Made by a program: the position numbers and the translations under genes
Shown: piece by piece, positions 1 through 16,389 of the stretch
Position numbering within the stretch: the stretch's first letter is position 1
How the letters are laid out: the number at the start of each line of letters is the position of its first letter
Assembly (NCBI RefSeq): GCF_022201045.2
Contig: NC_068558.1
Location: 45,535,001 to 45,599,000 of the forward strand
Reading direction: 5' to 3'
From: Citrus sinensis
Taxonomy: Eukaryota; Streptophyta; Magnoliopsida; Sapindales; Rutaceae
DNA length: 64,000 nucleotides
The notes under the pieces: generated by a model
Told to the model about the DNA's origin: nothing
The model's database searches: none
The model's input: only the letters and a program-made list of their open reading frames with translations

Positions 1-189
1 CTATGTGATATATACCTAATAAATAAAGTATAATGAGGTTCACTTTCTAGTTATTCGATGCTCGTGTCATGTGTTTGAAACTCGCCATTAGTATCAGCAC
101 TCTGAACCCGTGACCAGTCCTTGACCCTTTGGTCCGAAAGTAGGACCAGCTTTACTCGGAGTACTTATTTCATGTTTGTGTGGATTTTT

Positions 190-740
190 GCATTTTTTTT
201 AGATTTTTTTTTAAATAAAAAGAGGGCTCTGAAAGAGAAGAGCTAGAGGGCACAAAATGGGGGTATGCCACCCCATACATATCCGAATACAAAATAGAGC
301 TTAAACCTAAAGGGACAGAATGAAGAAAATGCACTCCAACAGACAAACTCAAAGCATGCGTAGCAAGGAAATCAGTCGTCGAATTTGCTTCGCGATAGAT
401 GTGATCAATTTGAATTCCCCAATCCCTCCTTATGAGTTCCCTAATCATCTCGATTATATTCAAAAATTTGTTGACATTAGCATTATTCTCCTTTATAAGA
501 TGCACCACACTATAATTATCTATTCCAACTTGGATACGTCTATAGCCAAGGTCCCATACCATTCTTAACCCATGCAAGACATCCCAAAGTTCAGCCTTTA
601 TAACCGAACATACTCCAAGATTTGCGCTGAAACCATGAAGAAATTTACCATGGCAGTCCCGCAACAGACCACCTGCATTGTTTTTAGAATTTTGAGATGA
701 AAGTATATCACTATTCATTAATATCTGTCACATAGTTCTT
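190..740 (-). mobile_element. LINE 3' fragment (RNase H domain), 5'-truncated
   Basis: On the minus strand an open frame of about 180 codons encodes a plant L1-type ORF2 C-terminal RNase H domain. It shows NAGGLLRD near the start, an AELW motif, a long helix region, the DHIYREAN motif, and a C-terminal tail with MYGVAYPHFVP. The same architecture closes the large LINE at 16906-21150 (THIYREAN, LFGVSQPRLIP), so the two belong to related families. T-rich sequence at about 187-215 on the plus strand corresponds to an A-rich 3' tail. Everything upstream of RNase H (endonuclease, reverse transcriptase, zinc knuckle) is missing, as expected from abortive target-primed reverse transcription. I could not define target-site duplications, so the outer limits are approximate. 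Confidence 0.75.
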
Positions 741-3725
<2,985 letters not shown>

Positions 3726-4114
3726 CTCGTAGTTACTAGATACAGGAGCTCGTTTATCTTTTATATTTTTGTCGTTTTTAATGTTAAAAAGAGTGTTAGA
3801 ATTCCAGGAAGTGCATGAGGTGATTGGGGATAGGGTTGTGTCGAAGCCTAAAGCTCGAGTCCCAAGCCTTGAAGCACAGTGGTCAAGGAGAGATAAGTGA
3901 TCCCATTGGCGTATTGTTATTATTAGTTATATTATGTAGGTAGCCTGTGGCGTGAGTGCAAGTTTCGTGCCAAGAACGGTGTTTCTATAGTAAGACCATC
4001 AGAGAGCTCCAATAGAATAGCTTGTGATTGTAATATAGCATGTTAAAGTCTGCCTTTTGGGACTTGTAATGTGTCTACTAGTGCCTTCAGTTGCAAGAAT
4101 TTTTCAAGATTTCA

Positions 4115-4137
4115 ATCTCTCTCTCTCTCTCTCTCTG
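4115..4137. repeat. (CT)n microsatellite
   Basis: About eleven consecutive CT units downstream of the GH9 gene, probably just past its 3' UTR. Confidence 0.9.
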
Positions 4138-6874
4138 CTTTTTCCGTTTATGCGTGTTTGTAAGCAAGTGGAATTAATCAATAGAAAGGGATTAAGGTAC
4201 CACAGAAGCTGATATTTATTTAAATATTATTAAATTTTGTCATATTAGACATATTTTATGGATCTTCAAACTAACAAAAAGAAGATATAAAACAACTAGA
4301 TGGATATTTGATAACAAATTAACAATAACTAAATAGTCAGTGGATAATGTTTTAAACTTGTTAATGAATATTTTACCTTTGATGGGCAGTGTAATTTGAC
4401 TGTTCAAAATGGAGGGAAAGGAAAGGAAGGAGAGAGAAGGAGATGAAACAAACAAAGAAAAGAAGAATGAGTCAGCCATGCCCATGTGATGCTTTTTGAA
4501 GGTTGTGAGAGTGTGAGATGGTCAAAAAAGCTGTGGTTTTACAGATTTTTTTTTTTTTCAGTGTGTCAGAACTGAACTTCGCTTTTGAGACAGTGAAATA
4601 AGAGAGCCCAAAGCCATGAGTGTCTGGATATATACGACATATAACATACGTTGCTGAACGGGAAGGAAAAATGAAAATGCAAATCCCCTAAATCCCAATG
4701 GCTCAGCACCGAACCACCTGACCTCAATTTTGTTAGAGAGTAGTGACATTTGGCTTTAAAATTATCTCATTAATCCACACTTTTTAATCAAATCCATCTA
4801 TTTTAAATTATCCTTATTACAAAATTAAAAAAAAAAAAAAATTAATACACTCTCTTTCTATCACCACCATCATCACCGATAACTTGTTTTCATCACAACC
4901 AAATCCATCGTATCATCAATCACCAAATATGGAAGAGTTGTAATTAATTTTAAATTTAAAAAAATTGATTAATTACTTGTTTTTTATTGCATAGTTCCGT
5001 TGCCTATGAAAAAAATCTTATTATTTTACAACTAACATTCTTTTCCCACTATCCAGTATTAGCAAGAGGCAGGAAACTTTAGGCCTATGGGTGAAAAATA
5101 GTAACCTTGACGAAGAAATATTAAATTCACGAAATATTTTCTCGCTCCTCACCATCTCCATAACTCCATTCAAATTCAAAAACTCCTTATCCTCCTCATC
5201 TTCTACCAAATAATCACTTTTCAAAAACAAATCGATTCGTCCCAGGGTTCTCATATGTTCACGGTTCAAGTTACTTGGAATCTCTGGCTGTGTTCTCAGT
5301 TTTGTTATGTTATAGAGTAGACAAGGAAATAAAAGAAATATAAAATAATATATTATTATTATCTTCTTTTTAGGAGGATAATTTTGAAAATAAGTCGGGT
5401 TTAATGTTAATTAAAAAGTGGGGATTGTTGAAATAATTTTAAAAGGTCAAATATTTATAAACTCAATTACTTCATGTCCCTACACTTTTGTTTTTTTTTT
5501 TTTTTTTTTTATTTATTGAGATCTTCTATAGAGGTACTCACGAGTCACGACCTAAATAAGACTTTGCTTCCTGGTACCTAAGTAATTTTCAGTTGCTTTT
5601 ACAACACTTCCTTCTTGTATCATTAAAACAACACCAGCGTTACTTGATTCCAAATTCAATGTAATGCTTGTTATACACTCTTCAAATTATACTAATTCAC
5701 TTGCCATTATTTCATCAAGACTACTCTTTTGTTAAAAGTTTAAATTTTAAAGATATCTATAAGTGTCATAATATAGTAAAATCTCTCTATAGTGATACTC
5801 TATATAGGAATAATTTGCATTTAATCAAAAAAATTTAGTCTCAATTTGTGCTAATTATAAATAAGAATAAACTTTACACTGTTATAAGTTATAATTTTAA
5901 TCTCAATCGATGTAGGCCGGCCTATAGGCCTGCAAGCATGAGTCGGTCGATTCAGGATTTTTTTGCCAACCCAATCAGCCTATAAATAAAAGGCAAACAA
6001 AGTTTAGAAAGGAACTTTTGACCATTTTCTAAATTTCTAACCAAATTAAGAGAAAACTAAAATATTTTGTCGGGATTTACTAAAAATTGTCTAAATGCAA
6101 ACTAACGATAGCGTAAGAGTCCCGTTCGCAGGGACACGCTCATGCATTGCTTGTGCCTGGAAAAGTGTCAAAAGGCAAGGAAAGTTCGTATCTATATTCT
6201 AACTCTCTCTAGTAAATTATCAATTCTAAGACTATCGAAGAGTATTTCACACCTTCAATTAATGGAGTTGAGGTGGAATTAGAGTTGACTTTCAATCATT
6301 ATTCAACGGAAAAAGAAATTAGAGAGACAAAGAGACATTCCCCAATCTCCACATATAAAAACATCCTATTAATTAATTAATTAAAAATGTCCTATAAACT
6401 CGGTTATTGTGATCTCCCCAGAAGACTCAATAAGTGACCCCAGGCCCCGCATGGAGCTGCTCTGCTATTTAATAATCTCTTTGTGTGTTTTGCAGCTAAC
6501 AAGCCAAGCCTTCGAGACTATTTAAATATTTAATACTTCAATGAACTATTACTAAACGCTGTTCCAAAACTACATATTATATCAAACTTTGGGAAAAGAA
6601 ATAAAAAAAAACCAATATGCAAGCTAGCTTACTGTTTACGCATACGGCTCAATAAATAAGTGCTAAAATATATTATTTTGGGAGGTGGATGGTTAAAAAA
6701 TTAATTTGGATTTTATCCGTTCTTTAAAAAAAAAAATTCTATTCTTTCCATCTTTTTAGAATATATATCATTACGACAAGCTAGGACTTGGATCTACTTT
6801 AACATGGTGTTTTTATTCAAATAATTATTTTTAATTAGACTTATTTTTTAAAGAAATCCTTTATTTAAGATCCT

Positions 6875-6957
6875 TTAGTTAAGCCCCGTTTGGGACAGCT
6901 GCCTCAAATCTATAAATTAAAGGTTTGGCACCGCAGCTGCCCAAACGGGCCTTAGTT
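6875..6957. mobile_element. 71-bp MITE-like foldback element with TTAGTT target duplication
   Basis: The core at 6881-6951 begins AAGCCCCGTTTGGGACAGCTGC. It ends with a sequence whose reverse complement is GGCCCGTTTGGGCAGCTGC, giving near-perfect terminal inverted repeats of about 20 bp. The direct repeat TTAGTT lies at 6875-6880 and 6952-6957. It has no coding capacity. The size and the CCGTTTGG terminus fit a tiny non-autonomous DNA transposon. The superfamily is uncertain. Confidence 0.65.
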
Positions 6958-7389
6958 GAAAATTGCAGGGGTAAAATAATTAGGAAAGCCTTGTTAAGAA
7001 TCAGGCACTGATTTATTTATTGTTGATTGGGAATTCGATCTCATAGATTATATGCCTAAAACATCAGCAAAGACTTATATGATTTTTTTTTTTAAAAAAA
7101 AAAAACTTATTTACTTACTTATGTGATAAATAAATTAGTAAAGAAAAAAAATCTCTGCAAAGCTTTTTCAAATAAAATAAATTTATATTATTTTAATCAA
7201 ATTCTTCTCTCATCAAATTTAATTATCCTCCAATTTTTTTGGTAATGTGGTCATAATACTTCTCTCTCTTCAATAAATAATGACAAAAAATACTATAATA
7301 TTTTTAATAAAAGAGAAAACCACTTTTTAATATTGAAAAGAAAGAATAATAATCTTATTTGAAAATTTAAAGAGCCTTTTAGAACTCTT

Positions 7390-7832
7390 AGGGTTAGTTT
7401 AAAATTACTTTTGAGAGAGTCAAAAGTAAATTTAAAAAGTTAAAAGCTAATTGTATGCGTGTGATAAATTTTTTTTAAAATTACTTTTGACACATCACCT
7501 TATTCTACAGTATAATTTTTTTAAAAAATAGAGAATGAATGACTTTTCAAAATTTGATTTTGATAAAAATTCAAGATTATGTTTATTATTATTATCAGAT
7601 AAAAAAATAAAATTATAATATAAAATATTTATTTTAATTACTAATTATTATATGTGTAATAAAAAATATTTTATAAACATATTTATAAATATATAAATAA
7701 ATTTTATTTAACATTACATTTCACCCAGTAATTTACATTCTTATAGTAATTTAATAATTAAATTTATCAAACACATATAATTGTTTTCAAAATTCGCCAC
7801 ACTTTTAAACCTAAATTTGACCAAACATTTAA
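7390..7832. mobile_element. Degenerate inverted-repeat element (possible MITE remnant)
   Basis: The arm at 7390-7470 and the arm at 7761-7832 are imperfect inverted repeats. The best-matching core is AATTGTATGCGTGTGATAAA against the reverse complement AATTATATGTGTTTGATAAA. The sequence between them is extremely AT-rich and non-coding. No clear target duplication was found. Confidence 0.35.
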
Positions 7833-8239
7833 GTGATTCTCTTGACAATTAATTACTTTTATAACTAACAATAATTATTTTAAGAAATACCATATTAATA
7901 AATTGGCCTTTACTGCTATTTGCAATTACAAATCTATTGGGGTAAATTGAAAGAGGAATTCGAGTCCCTTCAAGGCCGGCATAATATAAAGTAAATGTCC
8001 AGCTACCAAGAAAACATAATAATATTAAAATGTCTTAGCAATCAAATTTTCACGACAGCCACGATTGTGAACACTGTCGAGAATAGCACAGGAAGATTTA
8101 AGTGTCGAGAGGCTCGAATATCCTTTTAACCATACAACATAAAGCATTAGATATACATACAAAAAGTACTCTTTATTTTTGCACTATAGTTACGGGAGGT
8201 AGCTGGGTAATTATTAGCAGTTCCTTGAGTACCAGCAGC

Positions 8240-11200
8240 TTAATGTTGGTTCTCACTTGCCAAAGGAACAGACTTCACCTGAAATAATGCAAGCACATTG
8301 AAATTCGATGCAGAAGATGTAGAATCTGAAGTAGGATTAAACAATGATGCCGCTAATAAATGAAAACTGCTATGGCACACCACTCTTTTAACTCCTCAGA
8401 TACTATTGAATTTCATTACTCAAAAAGGTTTTAAGGAGTTGTAGCAACGTGAAAAACAAGAGTGCAACTGTAAATCGAGAAATCTCAATCGACAATAGTA
8501 ACTATTATAAATGATTTGAAGTACTCACCAAATCACGGAACTTTAGAATGTAGAACATCTCAAGGTACCTCCGGGTCTCACGCCTCTCAAGTTTTGAAAC
8601 ATACTTCCAGAAACCATATACCCCAGCCAATGTCATTAGCCTTTCAGAATAAATCTTCCAGGTGTACCTACAAATTATGATTCTGTGTCGGCATGGAAAT
8701 CACATTGATAACAAATGGTGAAGGATCCACAATTCCATCACTAGATACTACTAACCTTTCATAAATCCTTTTAAGCCCTCCATCAGAGATTTTTTTCCAA
8801 TGGCTTGGATTTTCCTTGCACTTTCCAAAGAAATCTGCCATGAGTTCAGCAGCTTGATCAGGGTGATATGGATCAATATGGAACCCTGACGCACCATGCT
8901 CGATAATCTCTGCAGGACCACCATGGCAAGTGGCGAATGTCGGAAGTCCACAAGTCATAGCTTCCACAACTGTTAATCCAAAAGCTTCATAAAAAGCAGG
9001 CTGCCATAGAATTAAAAAAGAAAAGAAAAAGGAAAAAAGAGAGTTGAGGGTTAAGTTATCATAACACCTTACTATACTTTGTAAGAAGGTAAAAAGTTCA
9101 GTGGTATCGGGTGCACATATACCTGCACAAAAGCACCTTTGGTGTCGGCTATATAGCGATAGAGCTCGCCATTACGTGCCCTATTTGTTTGAGCTGCTAT
9201 CCAACGAAACTGACCATCCAACTTGTACGTCTTCATAAGCTCATGCATCTTCTCAATTTCTGCTATCTCTTCTCTGTCTTTGGACTTATTTACATCTATG
9301 TAACCAGCTACCACTACAAGGTTAACCAGTTCCCTCAGTCGGCTATTCTTACCATAGCACTCAACCAACCCTGTCATGTTTTTCACATGGTCAAGCCTCG
9401 CCATGGAAAAGACAATGGGCTTCGACTGATCACTCAATGTACCACTGCAGATATGAGGAAGCAGATTATAAAAGAGGAGCTCCTTTGAAGAATCTAACTT
9501 AAATGCAAAATTTTCTCTTGAAAAACAGTTTCTAGCAGTCAATGACTTTAATGGGAATACATCTATTTGTTCTTGCATTTGATCCTCCAAATGGCAACCT
9601 TACAATATTCTATAATATATGCTTGTAGAACAATAGCATCACTTGAAATAACATGAACAGAATTCTTACCAACAAAACCTATAACTATTTGAATGATGTA
9701 TAGAATAAAAACTGTATTAAGGTTGAGAAAAATTATAGAGTTAGTAAGGGACTCACACATGCTCATCATTCTGTTCAGGATCAAACAGCAACTGTTCTAT
9801 AGAACCATGTAGGGCTGTGAGTCTTTTCTGCTTTTCAGAGTATGGGAAATAAATGTCCATGTCTGCCCCCGGGGACACAATATTGAACTTCGGATCAAAA
9901 ACATCAATGCCATGAACAACTCGATATAAGCCTGGAAGAGTGAATGCAGTGTGGCTCTCATACTGACCAACAGTATTTTTCCTGAAAGGAAGAGCATCCA
10001 AGTAAAGCAATTGATGCAGTAAGAATAATTGGAAGTATTCCAAGCAATTCCACAGTACAAGAGGTTCTGCAGGTGTTAAATAAAGATGAAGAAGTTGTAA
10101 AGGCAAGCTGATTATCAACTGGAATAGAAAATTAAACTAACCAACACTAAGCAGAAAAGCTGAGTAAAACCTTAATAATCATTCCAGCTAATAAATCTTA
10201 GTTCAAGTACAGAAGTGGGGAAAAAATGTCATGAGGAACACATTCAGTTTGATAGCACGTAAGAATGAGTAGCCAAGCAACTGATTCAAGCCTACAAAGG
10301 GTGAAACTTACGTTCCGGCAATCTCTTGGTATGTACTGGTGATGATAAAATCTGCATTGTTCATGGCTATCAGGTCAGCAGTGAATTGGCATGAAAAATG
10401 ATATTTTTCATCAAACTTCTTCCAATATATATCTGAATCTGGGTACTTTGTTTTCTCCAATGCATGTGCAATGGTGCACTATACACAGCAACATTAAAAC
10501 ATGAGTTGCTAAACGTAAAGATAATTTGGTATGCCTCACATTTCTATATTATTGTTGCTTACCTGGGTAATTCCCATTTTATATGCTAACAAAGATGCAA
10601 CAAGGTTTCCATCACTATAGTTGCCAATAATAAAATCAGGGAAACCCTGCAATTCAGCAGTGATTTCGCTTCCTACATCCTGATCATATACAGAACAGAT
10701 TAGTCTTTAAAGCCAAATTAGAAAAGCATGCCAACATTATAAATTAAAAAATGTGAATGAAAGGATGCTTCAACTTTACAGTGCCCTAAATGCAGTGTCA
10801 AGGGGTAAACAAGCTGTGGTGGTCAAAAAGATGGGGATTATTGCAAAAATGGTTTACTGATAACGATGGTGAAGAAGTGAGATAGCAGAATTTGGCATGG
10901 AATTGCAGCAATGCTAGACTTAGGAGGCAAGAAAAATGAAAGTATTTCAAGCAGCACAGAATTACTAATGGATGTGACAACAAGCAGGGGACAACTTCAT
11001 GTGGACAGAGATCCAGGATTGCATAACAAAAACATTGATGACGAAGATAAGCACAACATGTGTTTATTAGGTTTCATTAAATTGAACATTGCAAATAAAT
11101 GGCCCAAAAGGGAAAAAATTAGTAAATTAAATATGGCTTTCCAGTTTTAAGGTTTATCATATATTCTTCCATTCATAGTTTATTTGATCTGACGTCATAA

Positions 11201-14008
11201 GACTATGTTATTCATAACAACAAAATCACCAAGTAATTAAACTTGCTCCCACACTACTGTAATCACACAAAAGGAAAGAGTTCAAATTCTTCATCATCTG
11301 GCATTTTCTAACCCCATGCACTACCATCAGAATCATCATTCAAAGCATGACACACAAGCAAAAATAAAAGGAATTTTGAAAGCTAGACAAGGCTTACCTC
11401 AGTAAAGGTCTCCAAGTAAGGCCAGACATCGAATCTCGAGATCCACTGACGAAGAATGCCTTTCTCTGATCTAAAAGGAACACGCAGAATATGGGTGTGT
11501 TCTGTTCCACTGACTCTTTCAAGCCTTTGGTTGCAGGTAGTCCCTTTTGCATCAGGTATTAACCTAGTCACCTTTAAGAACCAGAAAAAAGTGCAAGAAT
11601 TACTGATAAGAACATAAAGCAAAAGAAATGGAGGGAATAAGAAACCTTCATGACCGAAAAACAAAGAAACTTACGATAAGAATTTTGGGAGAGATGTCCA
11701 GTCCTTGCCTCTTTATTCTAAGAAGCATTTCATTCTCCAGAGCACGCACTTGGTCCAGAATATAAACAACCTTCACATTGTATAGGCCAAAGAAAAGAAA
11801 TAATAATAATAATAATAAAAAATAAATAAATAAAAGAATAAAGAAATCTTACAAAGTTGAGATCTCAAGGTGGTGATTGATTTTTCACTCTTATAAAATT
11901 CACAATGAACCACAATTGAATTCATACATGTAATAGGAGAAGAACTAACTTGAGGAGATGAACAAAGACTAGGAGAAAAGATATCCATGTTTGAGGCACA
12001 AAATATGCCTTGTGACATGTAATAGAAATTATGAATACCTGTCCACCAGTGTCAGGGAGACCTAGAACATTGGCTTGCCCAAAATATCCATGTGGGGACA
12101 AGATAACAACATTAAACACCATCGGTAATCTTCCAAGGAATTTCTCTAATGTAGAGGGATCAGGAGCCTGAAGGATATCCAAGAGAAGATGCATCATCTC
12201 CAGCACATGCTCTGCAGTATCTCCCCAACCTTTCTCAAAACCCATTCCTTGTAACCTGCACACATGGAAGAATGGAAATATCAGGCACACAAACGATAAG
12301 TTCAATAACAGTTGCCTGATTTTATATACCATTAACAAAAACAATAAGTAAAAGAGATGAAAGATATCTAGGAGCTTACACATATTCAAACTGAGAAAAG
12401 GGTGTATCAGGTGGAAGCTTGGAAAGATGGTCCTCTGCCTTGGACAGAGATGACTGAAGCCGGGAAATGCTTTGAATCCGATCATTCAACATCAATAGCT
12501 GCATATAATACATAATCAATCATTGAACTCCACAAAATCTCTGAATAACACAGAACAATATTTAGGCATAGCAAATTTTAATCTTCAATCTAGAAAAATC
12601 ACACATTAACAATCAAAATCAGTTTAAACAAAATCCCGTTATCTCATACTTACATGCCCTTTATATTTGTGTGCTCGAAGGAAATCAAGTAAGGGCTCCA
12701 AACAGTCTTTGTTGCGGAACATACTTGAAGAAAGGTGACGGTTGAGGAACTGAACCCCATTACCAATTGATGAAGACCGATTCGGGCGAGGAAAAGTTGC
12801 ATTGAATGGTTCAAAATCAAGCTCAAGCACAAATCTTTCATTAAACCTAAAAAAAAAAGGCCTCAATGGGTTGTTAGAATCACTAATTAAATACACAAAG
12901 TTCAGAAACACAGAGGATGCTTACGACGCATCTACAAGTTCTTCTTTGAAGTGAAGGTATTCAGAAACACTTAGTTGCTCCACGCTAAGTTCATAGACAT
13001 TAACACGGACATATTCCCAAACACCTGGTCTTGGACGGACTGCTATAGCCACAAACGGAGGCAGAACTATCGCTTCCTGTCAGCAAAATACACACAAATT
13101 GAAATCTCCTAACCTGTGTAGTTCTGAAGGAAACTAGAACCTAGACAAGAAGCAAACAACCAATAAACAGTTTTTTTCTTCCTTTTCTTCTTCACGAGTC
13201 TGGTTCCTCTTCACTACTATTCTCATTCTTCACTGAGATCACAATTTATATAGTGCAGCAAGCCATATAGACTTGACAGCCAAATTTGAAATCACATTAA
13301 ATAAATGAGACTAGTTCATGTGTCAATGATCAAACAAATTTCCTCTACAAATTAAGTAGATAGAGATATTCTAAAGAATTGGATAATTATAAGCCAGTCA
13401 TCATTTAAATCAAGAAGATTTTCAACCAACTTCAATGCCTTGATCAACAAGTTTCTTCAACGTCCAAAGATTCCTCAATTAATATATTTAAGAAAACAAA
13501 ATACATGAAAAAAGGAAAAAAAAAAAAACAAAGAGCAAGCCAAAACAAACATTTTGAAAATACTAACAATAAAACAAACTAATTCCTCATAGAAATTCCA
13601 AATCAGTGTCATTAAAGAAAATCGTCATCAAACGGAAGCAAACAGAAGAGAAATAGAAATTTACCTGAGCAGATTTGATAACTTCGCTAAACGGACCATC
13701 CCGAAGGTTCTGCCGACCTTCATCGTCGCCAAAAATGTTATCAAGCTCGTCGATCAGTACATGCGGTTGCAAAATCCCTTTGCCTTGAGCCACATACCTA
13801 AATAATAAGGGAAAAAAAATCCAAAACCACCGTCAGTCTTCATCTCAAACCATAAGCGAACTTAATATCAAACTAAAAAAAGCGAGAAATGAGCTAGATC
13901 AGTTCAGAACCTGGAGAGGAGAGAAACGAGTTCATTACGATGAACAGAGAGAGTGTCCTCCACGCGCTCTCTGATGCTCGGAATCCGACTTAGCTTAGGG
14001 GCTGCCAT
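8240..14008 (-). CDS. SUSA: Sucrose synthase, AtSUS2/3-type (Citrus SUSA-like)
   Basis: Fifteen coding exons in transcript order: 14008-13911, 13797-13665, 13076-12925, 12846-12654, 12498-12380, 12255-12039, 11770-11675, 11571-11398, 10679-10563, 10478-10312, 9981-9757, 9444-9123, 9000-8756, 8667-8529, 8278-8240. All junctions are GT-AG and the sum is 2436 nt (811 residues), the expected length. The enzyme catalyses sucrose + UDP to UDP-glucose + fructose in the cytosol or at membranes, feeding starch, cellulose and callose synthesis. The N-terminal regulatory domain begins [20 protein letters not shown]. Ser11, preceded by Arg at -3, matches the calcium-dependent kinase site known in maize and soybean enzymes. 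The C-terminal GT-B half has the [16 protein letters not shown] segment with the E-x7-E motif. The start was chosen because it reproduces the conserved N-terminus. No damage is seen. Confidence 0.96.
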
Positions 14009-14146
14009 GATTTTGTTGCTCGTGAATCACCGAATCTTGTTTCAAAAGAGAGTCTGTGATGATCAAAAAGAGAAAAAGTTAAGCAAACAAGGAGGTGACA
14101 AGTGTAAGTCGTGGCAGTACGCGAAGCATCAGAGTTGCGGTTCTGT

Positions 14147-14155
14147 CTTTATATA
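14147..14155 (-). promoter_or_regulatory. TATA-box candidate for sucrose synthase
   Basis: Read on the minus strand this is TATATAAAG, about 140 bases upstream of the ATG at 14008, consistent with a leader of roughly 110 bases. Confidence 0.5.
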
Positions 14156-16389
14156 CTGGGACTGACGGGTTAGGATGGAGCGGTGGACAAATTGTACTGG
14201 CTAGCATATACTAAATAAAGGCTACAGGAAAGAACGAGAATACCGGATACGTGATTGAATTTATGAGTGCGAGAGCGACGTTTTTTCTAGCGCCTGATTT
14301 TGATTGGGAGCTGGGAACGGAAAAGTGATGAAAATGCCCGTACTTGCAGTTTAATTCCTCAGCTCTGGATAAAACAATTATCTTAAGATAAACAGAAAAA
14401 ATGTCGTGCCACGTAAGGCGTAAGAGAGGGAGAGTGGACCGGCGTGACCAAATTGGCTAGTCGTTCATAATGTCCCAAAGGAAAGGAAAGTGAGTCGATT
14501 AACAAACTTGATGGAGCCTGGAGAGGGCTTGGCCTGCGCGTGGTGAGAAGAGTCCGACATCCACGGGTCGATAACATGACTCTTAAAAATTATTTAGTGT
14601 AACAAAAATTATTAGGGTGTTGTTAAGTTATATGATAATAATGTAATTTATATTAACCTAAAAGGTGTATTTAGTGAGCTAAAAAGTAGTTTAATTGATT
14701 TTGTTTTTAGGTTATTAATTACAATTTAATGGTCTATATAAGTTAGCAAGGTCCAAATTATTAACACGTAGAAATTGTCATGAATTAATGGTGAAGTTCC
14801 ACACCTGTAGACGTTGTTGTCATCTCAATCTATGTTTTTCAAAATATGGTGGATTTTTTTTTCTAGATTTGAACTCTCTAAAGCTCAAATATATGAAATT
14901 CAAGCTTCAAATCAATTTGTTTTGGAGATATATTATTGAATTAGTCAGAAGAGCCAACAATATCAGTGGCGGATGTTGTTAAAGAGCTGAGAAGAAATTT
15001 CAAGTGCTCTAATTGCTTACTATTATTAACAATAATTACAATAATAATAATATTCTAATTGAGGACAAAAGTAAAATTATAAAGTTTAAGTGAGATAAAA
15101 TGGAGAGTTTAAAAAAGAAGAACTTGATTCCCAATCCTATGAGAATCAAATTCCATTCCTTAAATCCCAAATAACAAATAAATAAAATCAATTATTCTCA
15201 ATTCAGGTTTCAATTCTCTCATATTACAAGTAAACACATCGTTATGCAAGATATGTTGTCAATATTTTTGGGTATTCTTAGTTATTTTACCTTTATCCCA
15301 CTTTACTCGTCTTTTTCGGTGCCGTTGATATCTCAATTGGCATAATTCGTCTGCCTCTGAGAATGGTGTGGGCCGCCCATCATTACAAACCATCAAACGC
15401 CAGCGGATTTGAAGAAGCACTTGGCAAACCTTATCCAATAATGTAGTTTTTTATTTGTTGAAAGCGATAACGCGGGGGTGGGTTTGGTTAATCCGAACGG
15501 TAGTGAGTCAAGGGGTCTTCTCAACAAAAAAAAAAAAAAAAAAAAGTCAAGGGGCAATGATTTTTTTTTTTTTTGGCTTTATTTTTAAGAAATTCCACTT
15601 TATAGAGGTATCTTGTTGAATATCCCTCTCAGAAACGACATATTCCAAGTTTCCAACAACAGTCGCAGGTCTTCTAAGAACTTATCCTTTTATTCGCGAG
15701 GTGGAAACGTTAAAAATTGATTGATAGAAAAAACTAAATTTTTTTAATAATGAAAGTTTTGTTAAGAAATATATGAATTAACAAAATTTGGATTTGGCTT
15801 TTTTATATAATAATTCTAAATATTGTGAATTTATGAAAATAAGTAAATTTATAACCTTATTTCATAATAAAATAATAAAGAAAATAAAACAAATGGTACC
15901 CCAATCCAATATCTTAAAAAAAAATAAAAATCTTGAAAGTAATAGAAAAAAATTTTAAAAAAATCTTCAAACTAAAAAATGATGAAAAAAAAAGTATAAT
16001 TTTCAACTTGACCTTAAAATAGAACGACTCAAATAATTCTGAGTTTAGTTCGTCTCGTCACAAACTTTGAAACAATATATTATACACCCAAAAAACAAAG
16101 GCTTATAGCGTGTATTATGACCTTCGGAAAGTACTCATCCCATGAAATCATCTTTCGTCAATTTTTTTTTAAATTTTTTTGAGAGGTTGTAATTTTAGCA
16201 CTTTACAATGTCGATTATAGTCACGAGGAAAACGAAGATGGGGTTAGGAATATGTCGAACGTTTAGGCCCAAGTATGAAGCCCAAAATGAGACCAAAATC
16301 CACGCCCATTGAGTCCTTTTCATCACAATTCGGGGATGCTGTTAAATAGAGCTATGGATGTACGCGAAATTGAAATCGGAAATTCCAAC
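14156..16389. other. Intergenic region upstream of sucrose synthase
   Basis: Holds the distal sucrose synthase promoter and AT-rich sequence without recognisable genes. Around 15500-15575 there is a poly(A) run bounded by a short direct repeat (listed separately), followed by a poly(T) run. Confidence 0.55.
15506..15554 (+). mobile_element. Ultra-truncated poly(A) retroposon insertion with 10-bp direct repeats
   Basis: AGTCAAGGGG occurs at 15506-15515 and again at 15545-15554. Between the copies lie only TCTTCTCAAC and about 19 A residues. This is what remains when LINE-type retrotransposition copies little beyond the poly(A) tail. A chance repeat next to a homopolymer is the alternative. 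Confidence 0.5.

Larger units (their letters stand above)
3726..8239. other. 4.5-kb intergenic region between convergent GH9 and sucrose synthase genes
   Basis: Strongly AT-rich. It contains the 3' UTRs of both genes, a CT microsatellite, poly(A)/poly(T) tracts (about 4830 and 5490-5512), a 71-bp foldback element and a degenerate inverted-repeat pair. The short open frames at 4240-5269 have no recognisable domain and I regard them as chance. Confidence 0.6.

Noticed and set aside
5528-5810. Stretches such as CTCTCTATAGTGATACTC resembling MITE termini
   Set aside because: Reminiscent of known plant MITE ends, but no matching inverted partner or target duplication was found.
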